A DNA stretch of 64,000 nucleotides from Rhizobium sp. C4 (GTDB taxonomy: Bacteria > Pseudomonadota > Alphaproteobacteria > Rhizobiales > Rhizobiaceae), in assembly GCF_021026315.1 (NCBI RefSeq), contig NZ_JAJNCX010000008.1:62001-126000 (forward strand), given 5' to 3'. The notes under the pieces are model-generated. The model was given only the letters and a program-made list of their open reading frames with translations, had not been told where the DNA came from and did not search any database. The position numbers and the translations under genes are program-made. This document shows positions 1-9,009 of this stretch, piece by piece. Positions within the stretch are counted from its first letter, which is position 1; each line of letters opens with the position of its first letter.

Positions 1-2
1 TC

Positions 3-221
3 TCCGAAACTCAGACCGGCAACACGTTGCGCCTGCCGGTTTCACTCGTCGAGCAGACCGGCTCGATGACCTATGTCGTCACCGAAACCGAGCCCATGCT
101 GACCATTGCCGCCAATATGAGCCGGGCGATCCTGACGGCGAAAAGCATCGACGTGCAGATCGACCCCGGCCATGTCTACCTCTTCGACCGGACAAGTGAG
201 GCGGCGCTGCAGAGCCTCTGA
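3..221 (+). CDS. ABC transporter ATP-binding protein, C-terminal end only (partial)
   Basis: The reading frame is open from the window edge and ends in TGA at 219-221, giving about 72 residues. They read like the C-terminal TOBE/OB region of UgpC/MalK-type sugar ABC ATPases: a LPVSLVEQTG stretch, a TETEPMLT stretch, then an IDVQIDPGHVYLFD segment close to the typical family ending. The nucleotide-binding domain lies upstream, outside the window. The partner permeases are not visible, so the substrate is unknown. The call rests on similarity of the C-terminal pattern alone, with no Walker motifs available. Confidence 0.6.
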   Translation, partial: SETQTGNTLRLPVSLVEQTGSMTYVVTETEPMLTIAANMSRAILTAKSIDVQIDPGHVYLFDRTSEAALQSL

Positions 222-374
222 AACCGCAGCCGCGCGGTAACCTTGAAACGGCATCTCCGCATGCCGTTTTCCTCTGCCCTGTACATTTTGCCAAAGTGCA
301 GGTAGAAGGCGCGCATGATTGATCCCGCAGCATGCGTTCCCGCATCAGCCGGTCCTGTTCCGAAAGATTTCCGC

Positions 375-2231
375 ATGACCCTATTCGACGGCGTTGCGAC
401 GCCGCTTGGCAACGCGCTTCAAAAGCGCGGCTACAGCCAGTTGACACCTGTTCAGGAAGCAATGCTCGCTTCCGACCTGCAGGGCCGCGACGCCCTCGTT
501 TCCGCCCGGACCGGCTCCGGCAAGACCGTTGCCTTCGGCATCTCCATCGCGCCCGACATCCTGGGCGAGAGCCGCCTCTTCGGCCCGGCGGAGGCGCCGC
601 TTGCGCTCGCCATTGCGCCGACGCGCGAGCTTGCCGTCCAGGTCGCCAGTGAACTCGAATGGCTCTATGGCGAAACCGGTGCGGTGATTGCCACCTGCGT
701 CGGCGGCATGGATACGCGGAAAGAACGCCGCGCGCTGGAGCGCGGATGCCATATCGTTGTCGGCACGCCGGGGCGTCTGCGCGACCATATCACCCGCAAC
801 GCGCTTGACCTCTCCAACCTCGCCGCCGTCGTGCTGGACGAGGCCGACGAGATGCTGGACCTCGGCTTCCGCGACGACCTCGAATTCATCCTCGGCACGT
901 CGCCGACCGAACGCCGCACGCTGATGTTCTCGGCCACCGTGCCGAAGTCGATTGCGGCGCTCGCCAAGAGCTACCAGCGCGACGCGCTGCGCATCACCAC
1001 GTCGGCAGAAGAAATGCAGCACACCGATATCGAATATCGCGCGCTGCTGTGCACCGGCCATGACCGCGAAAACGCCATTCTCAACACGCTGCGCTATTAC
1101 GATGCGGCCAGCGCAATCGTCTTCTGCTCGACGCGCGCCGCTGTCGCGCATCTGACGGCGCGCTTTTCCAATCGCGGCTTCCCGGCCGTGTCGCTTTCGG
1201 GTGAACTCTCGCAGAGCGAACGCAGTCATGCGCTGCAGGCCATGCGCGACGGACGCGCCCGCGTCTGTATCGCGACTGACGTTGCCGCGCGCGGCATCGA
1301 CCTGCCGAGCCTCGAACTCGTCGTCCATGCCGACCTGCCGACCAATGCCGAAACGCTGAAGCATCGCAGCGGCCGCACGGGTCGCGCCGGCCGCAAGGGC
1401 GTTTCCGCCCTCATCGTGCCGCTGGCCGCCCGCCGCAAGGCCGAGCGCCTGCTCGACGCCGCCGGTATCCAGGCCGAATGGGCCAACCCGCCGACTGCCG
1501 CCGCCATCCTGAAGCGCGACGACGAACGGCTCATCTCCGACCCGGAACTGAGCATTGCCGTCGACGCGGACGACCGCGAAATGATCGCAAGCCTCATCGA
1601 AGCGCATGGCGCCGAGAAGATCGCCGCCGCCTATATCCGCCATTTCCGCTCAACGCGCTTTGCGCCGGAAGACATCCAGGAAATGGCCGTCTACGCGCCG
1701 AAGACCCGCGAGGCCAGAGAAGGCACGCGTGAACGCCGCACGTCGGATTTCGAGGCGCAACCCGCCCGCGCCCGCGAAGACTTTGACGAAAGCGTCTGGT
1801 TCTCGCTCTCGGTCGGCCGCAAGCAGAATGCCGAGCCTCGCTGGCTCATCCCCATGCTCTGCCGCGCCGGCAATATCGGCAAGCGCGACATCGGCTCGAT
1901 CAAGATGCAGCCCAGCGAAACCTATGTCGAGATCCACGCCAGCGCCGCCGATGGCTTCCTCGCCTCGCTCGGCCCGAAGATGATGATCGAAGACAAGCTT
2001 CGCGTCAAAAAACTCGACGCCCGCCCTGAAATGTCCCGCAGCGGCCCCCGCGAGGGCGGCCAACGCGATGAGCGCCCGCAAGGCGACTTCAAGAAGCCGG
2101 ACTGGAAGAAAAAGGGCGACTATGCCGGCAAGAGCGAGGCCGGCGCCAAGCCCTACAAGGCGAAGAGCTTTGACGGCAAGCCGGGCGGCGGCAAGGGCGG
2201 CAAGCCGGACTGGAAGAAGAAGAAGGGGTGA
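375..2231 (+). CDS. DEAD-box ATP-dependent RNA helicase with DbpA-type RNA-binding domain
   Basis: 618 residues from the ATG at 375. An in-frame ATG at 315 would add 20 residues with no helicase character; the chosen start begins MTLFDGV directly before the Q motif. Helicase motifs appear in order: Walker A ARTGSGKT (about 44-51), PTREL (about 82), TPGR (about 131), DEAD (155-158), SAT, the helicase C motifs ATDVAARGID and HRSGRTGRAG. A DbpA-like RNA-binding domain follows at about 480-550. The tail is lysine/glycine rich and repeats a KPDWKKK unit, as expected for nonspecific RNA contact. The likely role is ribosome or RNA remodelling (DeaD/CsdA/DbpA class) in the cytoplasm. It appears monocistronic. 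The family is certain; the exact orthologue is not. Confidence 0.93.
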   Translation: MTLFDGVATPLGNALQKRGYSQLTPVQEAMLASDLQGRDALVSARTGSGKTVAFGISIAPDILGESRLFGPAEAPLALAIAPTRELAVQVASELEWLYGETGAVIATCVGGMDTRKERRALERGCHIVVGTPGRLRDHITRNALDLSNLAAVVLDEADEMLDLGFRDDLEFILGTSPTERRTLMFSATVPKSIAALAKSYQRDALRITTSAEEMQHTDIEYRALLCTGHDRENAILNTLRYYDAASAIVFCSTRAAVAHLTARFSNRGFPAVSLSGELSQSERSHALQAMRDGRARVCIATDVAARGIDLPSLELVVHADLPTNAETLKHRSGRTGRAGRKGVSALIVPLAARRKAERLLDAAGIQAEWANPPTAAAILKRDDERLISDPELSIAVDADDREMIASLIEAHGAEKIAAAYIRHFRSTRFAPEDIQEMAVYAPKTREAREGTRERRTSDFEAQPARAREDFDESVWFSLSVGRKQNAEPRWLIPMLCRAGNIGKRDIGSIKMQPSETYVEIHASAADGFLASLGPKMMIEDKLRVKKLDARPEMSRSGPREGGQRDERPQGDFKKPDWKKKGDYAGKSEAGAKPYKAKSFDGKPGGGKGGKPDWKKKKG

Positions 2232-2287
2232 GGCGTCAAAGCCTCGCTTGAAGGCCTATTGCCGGTTTCTGAAACCGTGCTGTCCTT

Positions 2288-3199
2288 CTATGCGCCTTGC
2301 ATCGCAGCCCTTGCAAAATTCCGCGCCATCTCAATGAAGGCGCGGAATGCTGCGGCCTGGTTCCTGCCCCCGGGATAGTAGAGACAGAGCGGCACCGTTG
2401 GCGGGGTCCAGTCCTGCAAGACGCGCTCGAGCCGCCCGGCGGCCATGTCTTCGCGCACATCGGCTTCCATGAAGAAGCCGATCCCCATTCCATCGAGAAC
2501 GGCGATCCGCGAGAGCGTGCCCTCATCAAGGGTAATCGGCCCTTCGACCTCGATCTGAACAGACTTTCCGTCCTTCTCAAAGTGCCAGCGATAGGGCGCG
2601 CCGTTTGGCAGCCGGATGCGGATGCATTTGTGGCCGAGAAGATCGGGCGGCACGCGCGGCCTTCCATGCGCCTCGAAATAGGACGGTGTCGCCACCACGG
2701 CGAGGCTGCGCGGCAGCCCGAGCGGAACCGCGATCATGTCGCTCGGCACCAGATCAGCCGCCCGAAGCCCCAGATCGAACCCTTCCGCAACGATATCGAC
2801 GATACGCCCCTCGGTGACGAGATCGACATGGACTTGCGGATAGCGCCGCAGAAAGGCCAGCACCAGCGGCGCCAGGATCTCGCGGGCGCCGGAGGCAAAG
2901 GCGTTGATGCGCAAAGTCCCCGATGGCGTGTCCTGTTGCGAACGGGCGGTTGCCATTGCGTGCTGAATGTCACGCAGCGCGGGCGATACCTGCTCGACGA
3001 AGGTTCTGCCGGCATCGGTCAACGAGACGCTGCGCGTGGTGCGGTTGAACAGCCGTATGCCGAGCTGCCGTTCGACCTTGCCGATCAGATTGCTGAGCGC
3101 GGTCGTTGACAGGCCGAGTTCCGTTGCCGCGGCGCGGAAGGAGCCCCGCGCGGCAATCACCAGCACCGCCTCGAGTTCGATGAGACCTTGTCGCGACAT
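2288..3199 (-). CDS. LysR-family transcriptional regulator
   Basis: 303 residues from the ATG at 3199, beginning [12 protein letters not shown]. An upstream in-frame ATG at 3286 would add 29 residues that do not fit the family, whose winged helix-turn-helix starts within the first few residues. The HTH (about 1-60) contains [19 protein letters not shown] and the typical [12 protein letters not shown] wing. The effector-binding domain occupies about 90-300. It is divergent from the NTF2-like/SDR pair at 3305-4413, and only about 100 bp separates them. By the usual LysR arrangement it probably controls that pair and itself. The inducer is unknown. Confidence 0.9.
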   Translation of the reverse strand: MSRQGLIELEAVLVIAARGSFRAAATELGLSTTALSNLIGKVERQLGIRLFNRTTRSVSLTDAGRTFVEQVSPALRDIQHAMATARSQQDTPSGTLRINAFASGAREILAPLVLAFLRRYPQVHVDLVTEGRIVDIVAEGFDLGLRAADLVPSDMIAVPLGLPRSLAVVATPSYFEAHGRPRVPPDLLGHKCIRIRLPNGAPYRWHFEKDGKSVQIEVEGPITLDEGTLSRIAVLDGMGIGFFMEADVREDMAAGRLERVLQDWTPPTVPLCLYYPGGRNQAAAFRAFIEMARNFARAAMQGA

Positions 3200-3304
3200 T
3201 ATCCTGATTTTCGCAATATTAGATCCATCTTTGTCCCACTTATCGCAACGGGTGTCCAGCCTTAGATTGTCGTCATTGAACAACACCAGACATGGAGACG
3301 TGAC

Positions 3305-3634
3305 ATGGACATGCAGCTACCCAAGGCGATTTCCGCCTATTTCCAGGCCGACCAGAACACCGATGCCACCGCAATTGCCGAATGCTTCAGCGACGACGCG
3401 GTCGTGACCGACGAACAGAATGTGTACCGGGGACGGGACGCGATCCGCCGCTGGAAAGATGAATCCTCGGCAAAATTCTCCTACACGGTCGAGCCTTTCG
3501 CGATTGCCGACGACGGACACCGCACCGTCGTCACAAGCCACCTCGTCGGCGACTTCCCCGGCAGCCCGATCGACCTTCGCTATTTCTTCGTCCTCAAAGG
3601 CGACAAGATTGCTGAACTGGAGATCATCCTGTGA
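3305..3634 (+). CDS. NTF2-like / SnoaL-fold small protein
   Basis: 109 residues, the usual length for a single alpha+beta-barrel NTF2-like domain. It begins with a helix ([19 protein letters not shown]) and carries the family pattern of an acidic [12 protein letters not shown] segment followed by [10 protein letters not shown]. Such proteins act as small isomerases, hydratases or ligand-binding subunits. The stop overlaps the GTG start of the SDR downstream (GTGA), so the two are translationally coupled and probably act on the same small molecule. The substrate cannot be read from the sequence. Confidence 0.8.
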   Translation: MDMQLPKAISAYFQADQNTDATAIAECFSDDAVVTDEQNVYRGRDAIRRWKDESSAKFSYTVEPFAIADDGHRTVVTSHLVGDFPGSPIDLRYFFVLKGDKIAELEIIL

Positions 3635-4413
3635 TCCCCTTCATCAATCTTGAGGGCAAGCGCGCGCTCGTCACTTCGGGCACGCGCGGCGGCGGGGCCG
3701 CAACAGCGAGACTGTTGCGCGACCTCGGGGCCACCGTGCTGACCACCGCGCGGAACCGGCCGGAGGTGCCTGAAGACGGCATCGACTTCGTCGCCACAGA
3801 CCTGACATCCCCTGAAGGCTGCGCCACGCTGGCGGAGGCCGTCCGCGATCGTCTCGGTGGCGTGGACATTGTCGTGCATATGCTCGGCGGCTCGTCGTCG
3901 CCCGCCGGCGGGTTCGCCGCACTCGGGGACGCGGATTGGATGCGCGAGCTCAACCTCAACCTGATGCCGGCCGTGCGGCTCGACCGCGCCCTCCTGCCCG
4001 ACATGATCGCCCGTGGCCACGGCGTCATCATCCATGTCTCGTCCATCCAGCGGATCATGCCGCTGCCGGAGGCAACGACCGCCTATGCGGCGGCAAAGGC
4101 AGCGCTGTCCACCTACAGCAAGGCCCTGTCGAAAGAGGTGTCGCCCAAGGGCATCCGCGTCGTCCGCGTCGCGCCCGGCTGGATCGAAACCGAGGCGGCC
4201 ATCCGCTTCGCCGAACGGCTCGGAACCGAAGCCGGCGGCGATATCGAAGAAGGCAAGCGCATCATCATGGCCTCCCTCGGCGGCATCCCCCTCGGCCGCC
4301 CCTCCACACCACAAGAGATCGCCAACCTCATCGCCTTCCTCGCCTCCGACCGCGCGGGGAGTATTACGGGTTCGGAGTTTGTCATTGATGGGGGGACGGT
4401 GCCGACGGTTTGA
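3631..4413 (+). CDS. Short-chain dehydrogenase/reductase (SDR)
   Basis: 260 residues from a GTG start that overlaps the preceding stop by one base. Classical SDR pattern: a Rossmann strand [21 protein letters not shown], in which the expected TGxxxGxG is altered to TSGTRGGG; catalytic Ser in HVSSIQ; catalytic Tyr/Lys in YAAAK (about 150-154); and a C-terminal [10 protein letters not shown] ending. It is an NAD(P)-dependent oxidoreductase of unknown substrate. It is coupled to the NTF2-like gene and divergent from the LysR regulator. Confidence 0.88.
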   Translation: MIPFINLEGKRALVTSGTRGGGAATARLLRDLGATVLTTARNRPEVPEDGIDFVATDLTSPEGCATLAEAVRDRLGGVDIVVHMLGGSSSPAGGFAALGDADWMRELNLNLMPAVRLDRALLPDMIARGHGVIIHVSSIQRIMPLPEATTAYAAAKAALSTYSKALSKEVSPKGIRVVRVAPGWIETEAAIRFAERLGTEAGGDIEEGKRIIMASLGGIPLGRPSTPQEIANLIAFLASDRAGSITGSEFVIDGGTVPTV

Positions 4414-4477
4414 GAAGGCGAGGCTGGGGTATTTGGGGTCAGTCCGACGAAGCAGTTTGCGCCGCGAGCAACCCCAT

Positions 4478-4598
4478 TCTCCGTCATACCGGCCTTGCGC
4501 CGGTATCCAGCCACGGCGCGTCTGCGCCGTGAAAGGACTCTTTCGCGATCACGGACGTGATCGCACTGGATGCCGGATCGAGTCCGGCATGACGGAGA
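4478..4598. repeat. MITE-like palindromic element, copy A
   Basis: About 121 bp whose ends are long imperfect inverted repeats. The left end reads CTCCGTCATACCGG then CCGGTATCCAG. The right end reads CTGGATGCCGG then CCGGCATGACGGAG. The core contains a GCGTCTGC-TGAAAGGACTC stretch. The same architecture recurs in copy B at 5017-5162 in the same orientation. There is no coding capacity. It resembles the dispersed palindromic repeats common in Rhizobiales intergenic DNA. Confidence 0.75.
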
Positions 4599-4674
4599 GA
4601 ATGGGAAGCCGTCGCGGCCAGACAGCCTTCGTCAGCGTGTTGCACCAAAATGCAACCTGAATTACAACCATAGC

Positions 4675-4965
4675 ATGAAAGGCTATGTGTATATCCTCGC
4701 CTCGAAACGCAACGGAACGCTCTACACCGGCGTCACCAGCGACCTGCCGCGCCGACTCTACGAACACCAGAACAATGTGACACCAGGATTCACCTCGACC
4801 TATGGTGTGAAGACATTGGTCTGGTTCGAGGAATTCGATCTCGTGACCGATGCAATTGCGCGCGAGAAAGCGATCAAGAACTGGCCGCGCAAATGGAAGC
4901 TGGAACTGATCGAGGCGATGAACCCGGATTGGGAGGATATCGCGCATTATCTGCTGTTGTTGTGA
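4675..4965 (+). CDS. GIY-YIG domain protein (single-domain nuclease family)
   Basis: 96 residues from the ATG at 4675. The N-terminus MKGYVYILASKRNGTLYTGVT carries the GIY-YIG signature as YVYIL followed by LYTGVT. Next come an RRLYEH element, in which the catalytic Arg is expected, and a conserved KNWPRKWKLELIE stretch near the C-terminus. The length fits the small bacterial UPF0213/GIY-YIG family. Whether members of this subfamily cut DNA is generally not established. The gene is bracketed by two palindromic elements (4478-4598 and 5017-5162), which suggests it moves with, or has been trapped between, these repeats. Confidence 0.88.
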   Translation: MKGYVYILASKRNGTLYTGVTSDLPRRLYEHQNNVTPGFTSTYGVKTLVWFEEFDLVTDAIAREKAIKNWPRKWKLELIEAMNPDWEDIAHYLLLL

Positions 4966-5016
4966 GAGCCATACCACACCCGGAACGGCCAATGTGTCGT
5001 TTGGCGCTCCCCCGCA

Positions 5017-5162
5017 CTCCGTCATCCCGGACTCGATCCGGGATCCAGCCAGCCTGCGTCTGCAGGCTGAAAGGACTCATCAACGTGCGTGCTTCGTAAG
5101 AAGAGTCTTCCGCGCGATGGACATCGCGCACTGGATGCCGGATCAAGTCCGGCATGACGGAG
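5017..5162. repeat. MITE-like palindromic element, copy B
   Basis: About 146 bp with the same terminal inverted repeats as copy A (CTCCGTCATCCCGG at the left, CCGGCATGACGGAG at the right) and the same GCGTCTGC-TGAAAGGACTC core. It is longer by about 25 bp in the middle. It lies downstream of the GIY-YIG gene, in direct orientation relative to copy A. Confidence 0.75.
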
Positions 5163-5250
5163 GATTATGTAAATGGAACCGCGATACAGGTTGCACCTTT
5201 ACACCCTGAGACTGTAGGTTGACGAGACTGTGTCACCTACCGGGTATTTG

Positions 5251-6063
5251 ATGATGAGCAAAGAACCAGAATTTGGGCAGAAATTCTCCAAAATCTATCT
5301 TGTACCGGCAGAGCTACTGCAAGATAGCACTCGTATGAGACGAAGAATTGGAGCGGTTGTTTTTGATCACGCTGGAAATGTAAGAGATTTACTTAACCGT
5401 GAAATCGGAACCGCACTTGATGCAGGCGGGTCCGCACTTGCTGACTACTGGCCTTCGGCATTCACAAGAATTGAGCTTAGGGACGTGCTCGACGCAATAA
5501 CTATCATCGCCAAGCGATTGGATAACAGAGTCCGTTTTTTGAGAGAGGTTGAGCGAATATTCGATGAAGAACAAGTCCGCTATACGCTTGACCACCTCGG
5601 AGGTGTTCACTTCAGAGTGGATGCGGAATTCGAACGCTCTCGTACCTCAACAATAGGCACTCTGGTAGGTTCAAGATACGATGGGGTCAAAGATCAAATC
5701 GACCGCACATTCAGAGCTCTCGACAGTGTCCCACCTGATGGAAAGTTAGCCATCCGATCCGCGTTTTTTGCCACTGAAGGATTGTTCAGGTTGATGTTCC
5801 CTAACGCACACCAACTGAGCTCAAGCGAGATAGCTAAACATCTTAAGCCAATAATCGATCAGCGATTTTCTGGGACGCGCCCAGCTTTACAAGTTGTGCT
5901 GAAGCAATTGGAAGCCTTTAAGGACTGGATCGATGGCGCTCATTTCTATAGGCATGAGCCCGGATCGGAAGAGCCTACACAACCACCGCTCGACTTGGCG
6001 ATTTTAATGGTGTCCCAGGCAACAGCTTACATCAGGTGGCTTCAACAGTTTGATCAGAACTAG
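5251..6063 (+). CDS. Hypothetical protein, AT-rich, probably acquired
   Basis: 270 residues from the ATG at 5251; GTG at 5230 and ATG at 5254 are alternatives, and none has a good Shine-Dalgarno sequence. I do not recognise the family. The protein is predicted to be mostly helical and soluble, with no signal peptide or membrane segment. Visible stretches include FSKIYLVPAEL near the N-terminus and FFATEGLFRLMFP at about 178-190, followed by two helical segments. Base composition is visibly more AT-rich than that of flanking genes and codon choice differs (many AGA, ATA and TTA codons). This points to horizontal transfer. It follows palindromic element B. An accessory or defence-type role would be a guess. 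Confidence 0.6.
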   Translation: MMSKEPEFGQKFSKIYLVPAELLQDSTRMRRRIGAVVFDHAGNVRDLLNREIGTALDAGGSALADYWPSAFTRIELRDVLDAITIIAKRLDNRVRFLREVERIFDEEQVRYTLDHLGGVHFRVDAEFERSRTSTIGTLVGSRYDGVKDQIDRTFRALDSVPPDGKLAIRSAFFATEGLFRLMFPNAHQLSSSEIAKHLKPIIDQRFSGTRPALQVVLKQLEAFKDWIDGAHFYRHEPGSEEPTQPPLDLAILMVSQATAYIRWLQQFDQN

Positions 6064-6127
6064 ATTCTATGTTTTCCGCATTCACAAAGGTCGTTGAACT
6101 GTGAGGCCGCAAGGCACTGATTTTTCC

Positions 6128-7738
6128 TCACCTCTCCCCCACCAACCCCATCAGCGTCTCCAGCCGATCCGCCTCGATCGGCGGCTTGTCCAGCCTCAGC
6201 CGTGCGATCCGCGGAAACCGCATCGCCACCCCCGACTTGTGCCGGTTTGACAGCGCAATCCCCTCAAAGGCCACCTCCAGCACGAAGCCCTTCTCCGCCT
6301 CGGCGCGCACGGCTCGGACCGGGCCGAAGCGGTCTGTCGTGTTGTTGCGAACGAATTTGTCGAGCACTTCCAGTTCCTCGTCGGTGAAGCCGAAATAGGC
6401 CTTGCCGACGGGGACGAGAACTTCTTCGCCGGGTGGGCCGGTCCAGACGCCGAAGGTGAAGTCGGAATAATAGCTGGAGCGTTTGCCGTGGCCGCGCTGG
6501 GCATACATCATCACCGCGTCGATGAGATAGGGGTCGCGCTTCCACTTGAACCATTCGCCCTTGACGCGGCCGGCCTGATAGGCGCTTTCGCGGCGCTTGA
6601 TCATGACGCCTTCGATGACCGGATCGGGCGGATCGAGGCGGAGCTTTTCCAGGCTCTCCCAGCTGTCGAAACCGACGGTCGGCGAGAGGTCGAAACGGTC
6701 ATGGGCGGCGCGCTCGATAAGGTCGCCGAGCCGCGCGCGGCGCAGCTCCAACCCCTCGCCGCGCACATCCTTCTCGCCCTCGAAAAGGAGATCGTATGCA
6801 CGGATGAAGGCGGGATAATCGCGCAGATGCGCCGGCGTCACCGTCTTGCGGTTCAGCCGCTGTTGCAGGTCGGAAAAGGTCTGCGTTGGCGAATTGGTGC
6901 GCGCCGTGCCGCCGATCAGCAATTCGCCATCGATGACGCCCTCGAAATCCACCGCCTCCAGCACATCCGGGAAAGTCTCGGAAATATCGTCGCCGCTGCG
7001 CGAATAGAGTTTCTTGCGGTCGCCCGACGCGGAGAGCTGCACGCGGATGCCATCCCATTTCCATTCGGCCAGATAATCGGCCGGGTCCATTTTCTTCAGA
7101 TCCTCGTCGCCAACGGGATGGGCCAGCATGACGGAATGGAAGATGGCGGGTGTCGCGAGCATGGGTTTGGCCGCCCGGCCTTCCAGCCAGGCGAAGAGAT
7201 CAACGTAAGGCGGGGCCAACCCATGCCACAGCGTTTCAATCTCGGTAATGTCGATGCCGCTCATCTGGGCAAGCGTCTGCTTGGCAAGCCGCGCGGAGAC
7301 GCCGATGCGCAAATTGCCCATGGCGAGCTTCAGGAAGGCATAGCGGCCGCTGGCATCCAGCCGGTCGAGCAGCGCGCGCAGATGCGTGCGGATATTGCTG
7401 CGGCTCAAGCCGTTCAGCTCCTCGACGACGGCGCTGAGGCGCGGCGGTTCCGGTTTTTCGCCCGGGGGAGCCTGCCAGACCAGCGACACGGTCTCCGCGA
7501 GATCGCCTACATAATCATAGGAATAGCGGAAAAGCTCCGGGTCCATCTGTTCCAGCACCAGCTGGCGGATCAGCGCTGGCTTGACGAGATGGATGTCGAG
7601 CGTGCCGGTGAGCGCGGCGAGCGCATAGCCGCGATCCGGGTCCGGCGTGGTGGCGAAATAGTCGGCCAGAAGCGTAAGCTTGCCATTACGCTGCGGCGTC
7701 AGCACGAGACGGTCGAGAAGATTGGCAAAGGCTTCCAT
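6128..7738 (-). CDS. ATP-dependent DNA ligase (ligase/exonuclease repair pair)
   Basis: 536 residues. The ATG at 7738 overlaps the stop of the exonuclease gene (ATGA); a TTG three bases earlier is possible. The N-terminal helical DNA-binding domain (about 1-200) is followed by the adenylation motif EWKWDGIRVQ, which puts the AMP-accepting lysine near 227. Later come the nucleotidyltransferase motifs DGELL, EGVMIKRR and WFKWKRD, and an OB-fold with FGVWTG and VEVAFEGI-type segments. It matches the ligase class found with a metallo-beta-lactamase exonuclease in bacterial repair clusters, often alongside an Lhr-type helicase and a phosphoesterase. Neither of those two is present here. It probably seals nicks during DNA repair. 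Confidence 0.9.
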   Translation of the reverse strand: MEAFANLLDRLVLTPQRNGKLTLLADYFATTPDPDRGYALAALTGTLDIHLVKPALIRQLVLEQMDPELFRYSYDYVGDLAETVSLVWQAPPGEKPEPPRLSAVVEELNGLSRSNIRTHLRALLDRLDASGRYAFLKLAMGNLRIGVSARLAKQTLAQMSGIDITEIETLWHGLAPPYVDLFAWLEGRAAKPMLATPAIFHSVMLAHPVGDEDLKKMDPADYLAEWKWDGIRVQLSASGDRKKLYSRSGDDISETFPDVLEAVDFEGVIDGELLIGGTARTNSPTQTFSDLQQRLNRKTVTPAHLRDYPAFIRAYDLLFEGEKDVRGEGLELRRARLGDLIERAAHDRFDLSPTVGFDSWESLEKLRLDPPDPVIEGVMIKRRESAYQAGRVKGEWFKWKRDPYLIDAVMMYAQRGHGKRSSYYSDFTFGVWTGPPGEEVLVPVGKAYFGFTDEELEVLDKFVRNNTTDRFGPVRAVRAEAEKGFVLEVAFEGIALSNRHKSGVAMRFPRIARLRLDKPPIEADRLETLMGLVGER

Positions 7739-8748
7739 CAATCGCCCTCGTCTTCATAGCCAACGAGATGCAGCGGCTTGGCGGCGATGCCGTTCAGCGA
7801 ACACCAGCGCACCAGCGCCTCCTCGCGTCCATGCGTCACCCAGACCTCCTGCGGGCCGATCTCGCGGATCGTCGCCGTCAACTCGTCCCAGTCGCAATGG
7901 TCGGAAATGATGAGCGGCAGTTCGACGCCACGCTGGCGCACCCGCTGCCGCACCATCATCCAGCCGGAGGCAAAGCCGATCAGCGGCTCGGCAAAGCGCC
8001 GCGCCCAGCGATCGGAAAAGGAGGATGGCGGGCCGATGACCACCGCGCCGCGATAATCCGCGCGCTCGGATTTTTCAACCGTCGCGGGCCGCAGATCGCC
8101 GAGATCGATCCCTTCGCTCTGATAATAACGGCAGAGCTTGTCGAGCGAACCGTGAATGTAGATCGGCGCGTCATAGCCCTTTCGGCGCAGCAGCGCGATC
8201 ACCCGCTGCGCCTTGCCGAGCGCATAGGCGCCGATCATATGGGTGCGCTCGGGGAAGAGTTTCAGCGATGCGATCAGCTTGCCCATTTCCTTGTCGGGAT
8301 CGGGATGGCGAAATACGGGAAGCCCAAAGGTCGCCTCGGTGATGAAGACATCGCAGGCGATCGGCTCGAACGCCTCCGCCGTCGGGTCCGGCGAGCGCTT
8401 GTAGTCGCCGGAGACAACAATGCGCGTGCCGTCCATCTCGACAGCGATCTGCGCCGAGCCCAGCACATGGCCGGCGGGGTGAAAGCTGACGGTCACGCCA
8501 TTGATATTGATGGTCTCGCCGAAGGCTGCGGCCTGTTCGGACCCGCAGAAATCCGCTCCATAGCGCAGTGCCATGATATCGAGCGTGCGCCGCGTGGCGA
8601 GCACCGCGCCGTGTCCGGGCCGCGCATGGTCGGAATGGCCGTGGGTGATCAGCGCCCGCTCGACCGGCCGCACGGGGTCAATGTAAAAACCGCCGGGCCG
8701 GCAATAAAGCCCTTCCGGTCTCGGGCTCAGAAGTTGCTCGGCATCCAT
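7738..8748 (-). CDS. Ligase-associated DNA exonuclease (metallo-beta-lactamase fold)
   Basis: 336 residues from the ATG at 8748, which has GAGGT 11 bases upstream. Upstream in-frame ATGs at 8766, 8784 and 8928 would add residues unlike the family. The beta-lactamase metal motif HGHSDH is at 36-41. Further features are FHPAGHVLGSAQI (metal-binding His), VSGDYKRSPDP (metal-binding Asp) and a beta-CASP region with ITEATFGLP. The family resembles mRNA 3'-processing nucleases but is encoded with ATP-dependent ligases, where it is thought to process DNA ends. Its stop overlaps the ligase start, so the two are coupled. Confidence 0.9.
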   Translation of the reverse strand: MDAEQLLSPRPEGLYCRPGGFYIDPVRPVERALITHGHSDHARPGHGAVLATRRTLDIMALRYGADFCGSEQAAAFGETININGVTVSFHPAGHVLGSAQIAVEMDGTRIVVSGDYKRSPDPTAEAFEPIACDVFITEATFGLPVFRHPDPDKEMGKLIASLKLFPERTHMIGAYALGKAQRVIALLRRKGYDAPIYIHGSLDKLCRYYQSEGIDLGDLRPATVEKSERADYRGAVVIGPPSSFSDRWARRFAEPLIGFASGWMMVRQRVRQRGVELPLIISDHCDWDELTATIREIGPQEVWVTHGREEALVRWCSLNGIAAKPLHLVGYEDEGD

Positions 8749-9009
8749 GGGGTGATGGGACCTCATCAAGGGGCGGTGTGACATGATCAACGCCCATATG
8801 TTGCTTGGGTTCCGGAAGAATTCAAGGTTGGGCAGTGAGGTATACGGCAACGGCGGCCTCACGGTTTGCGCAACCGGGAGCACCGCAGCTGGCAGGAAAA
8901 TCAAGGAGCGCCGTGACCATCGCTTCAATTACGTGATGTTTCGAGATAGTCTTCCGGATACTTGGAGTGCTGTTCTCTCCAAGTCCTTTTTTGAAGCACA
9001 ATCCCGTCG

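Noticed and set aside
4478-5162. A composite transposon made of the two flanking repeats
   Set aside because: No transposase is encoded and no target-site duplication could be recognised; kept only as a repeat-nuclease association.
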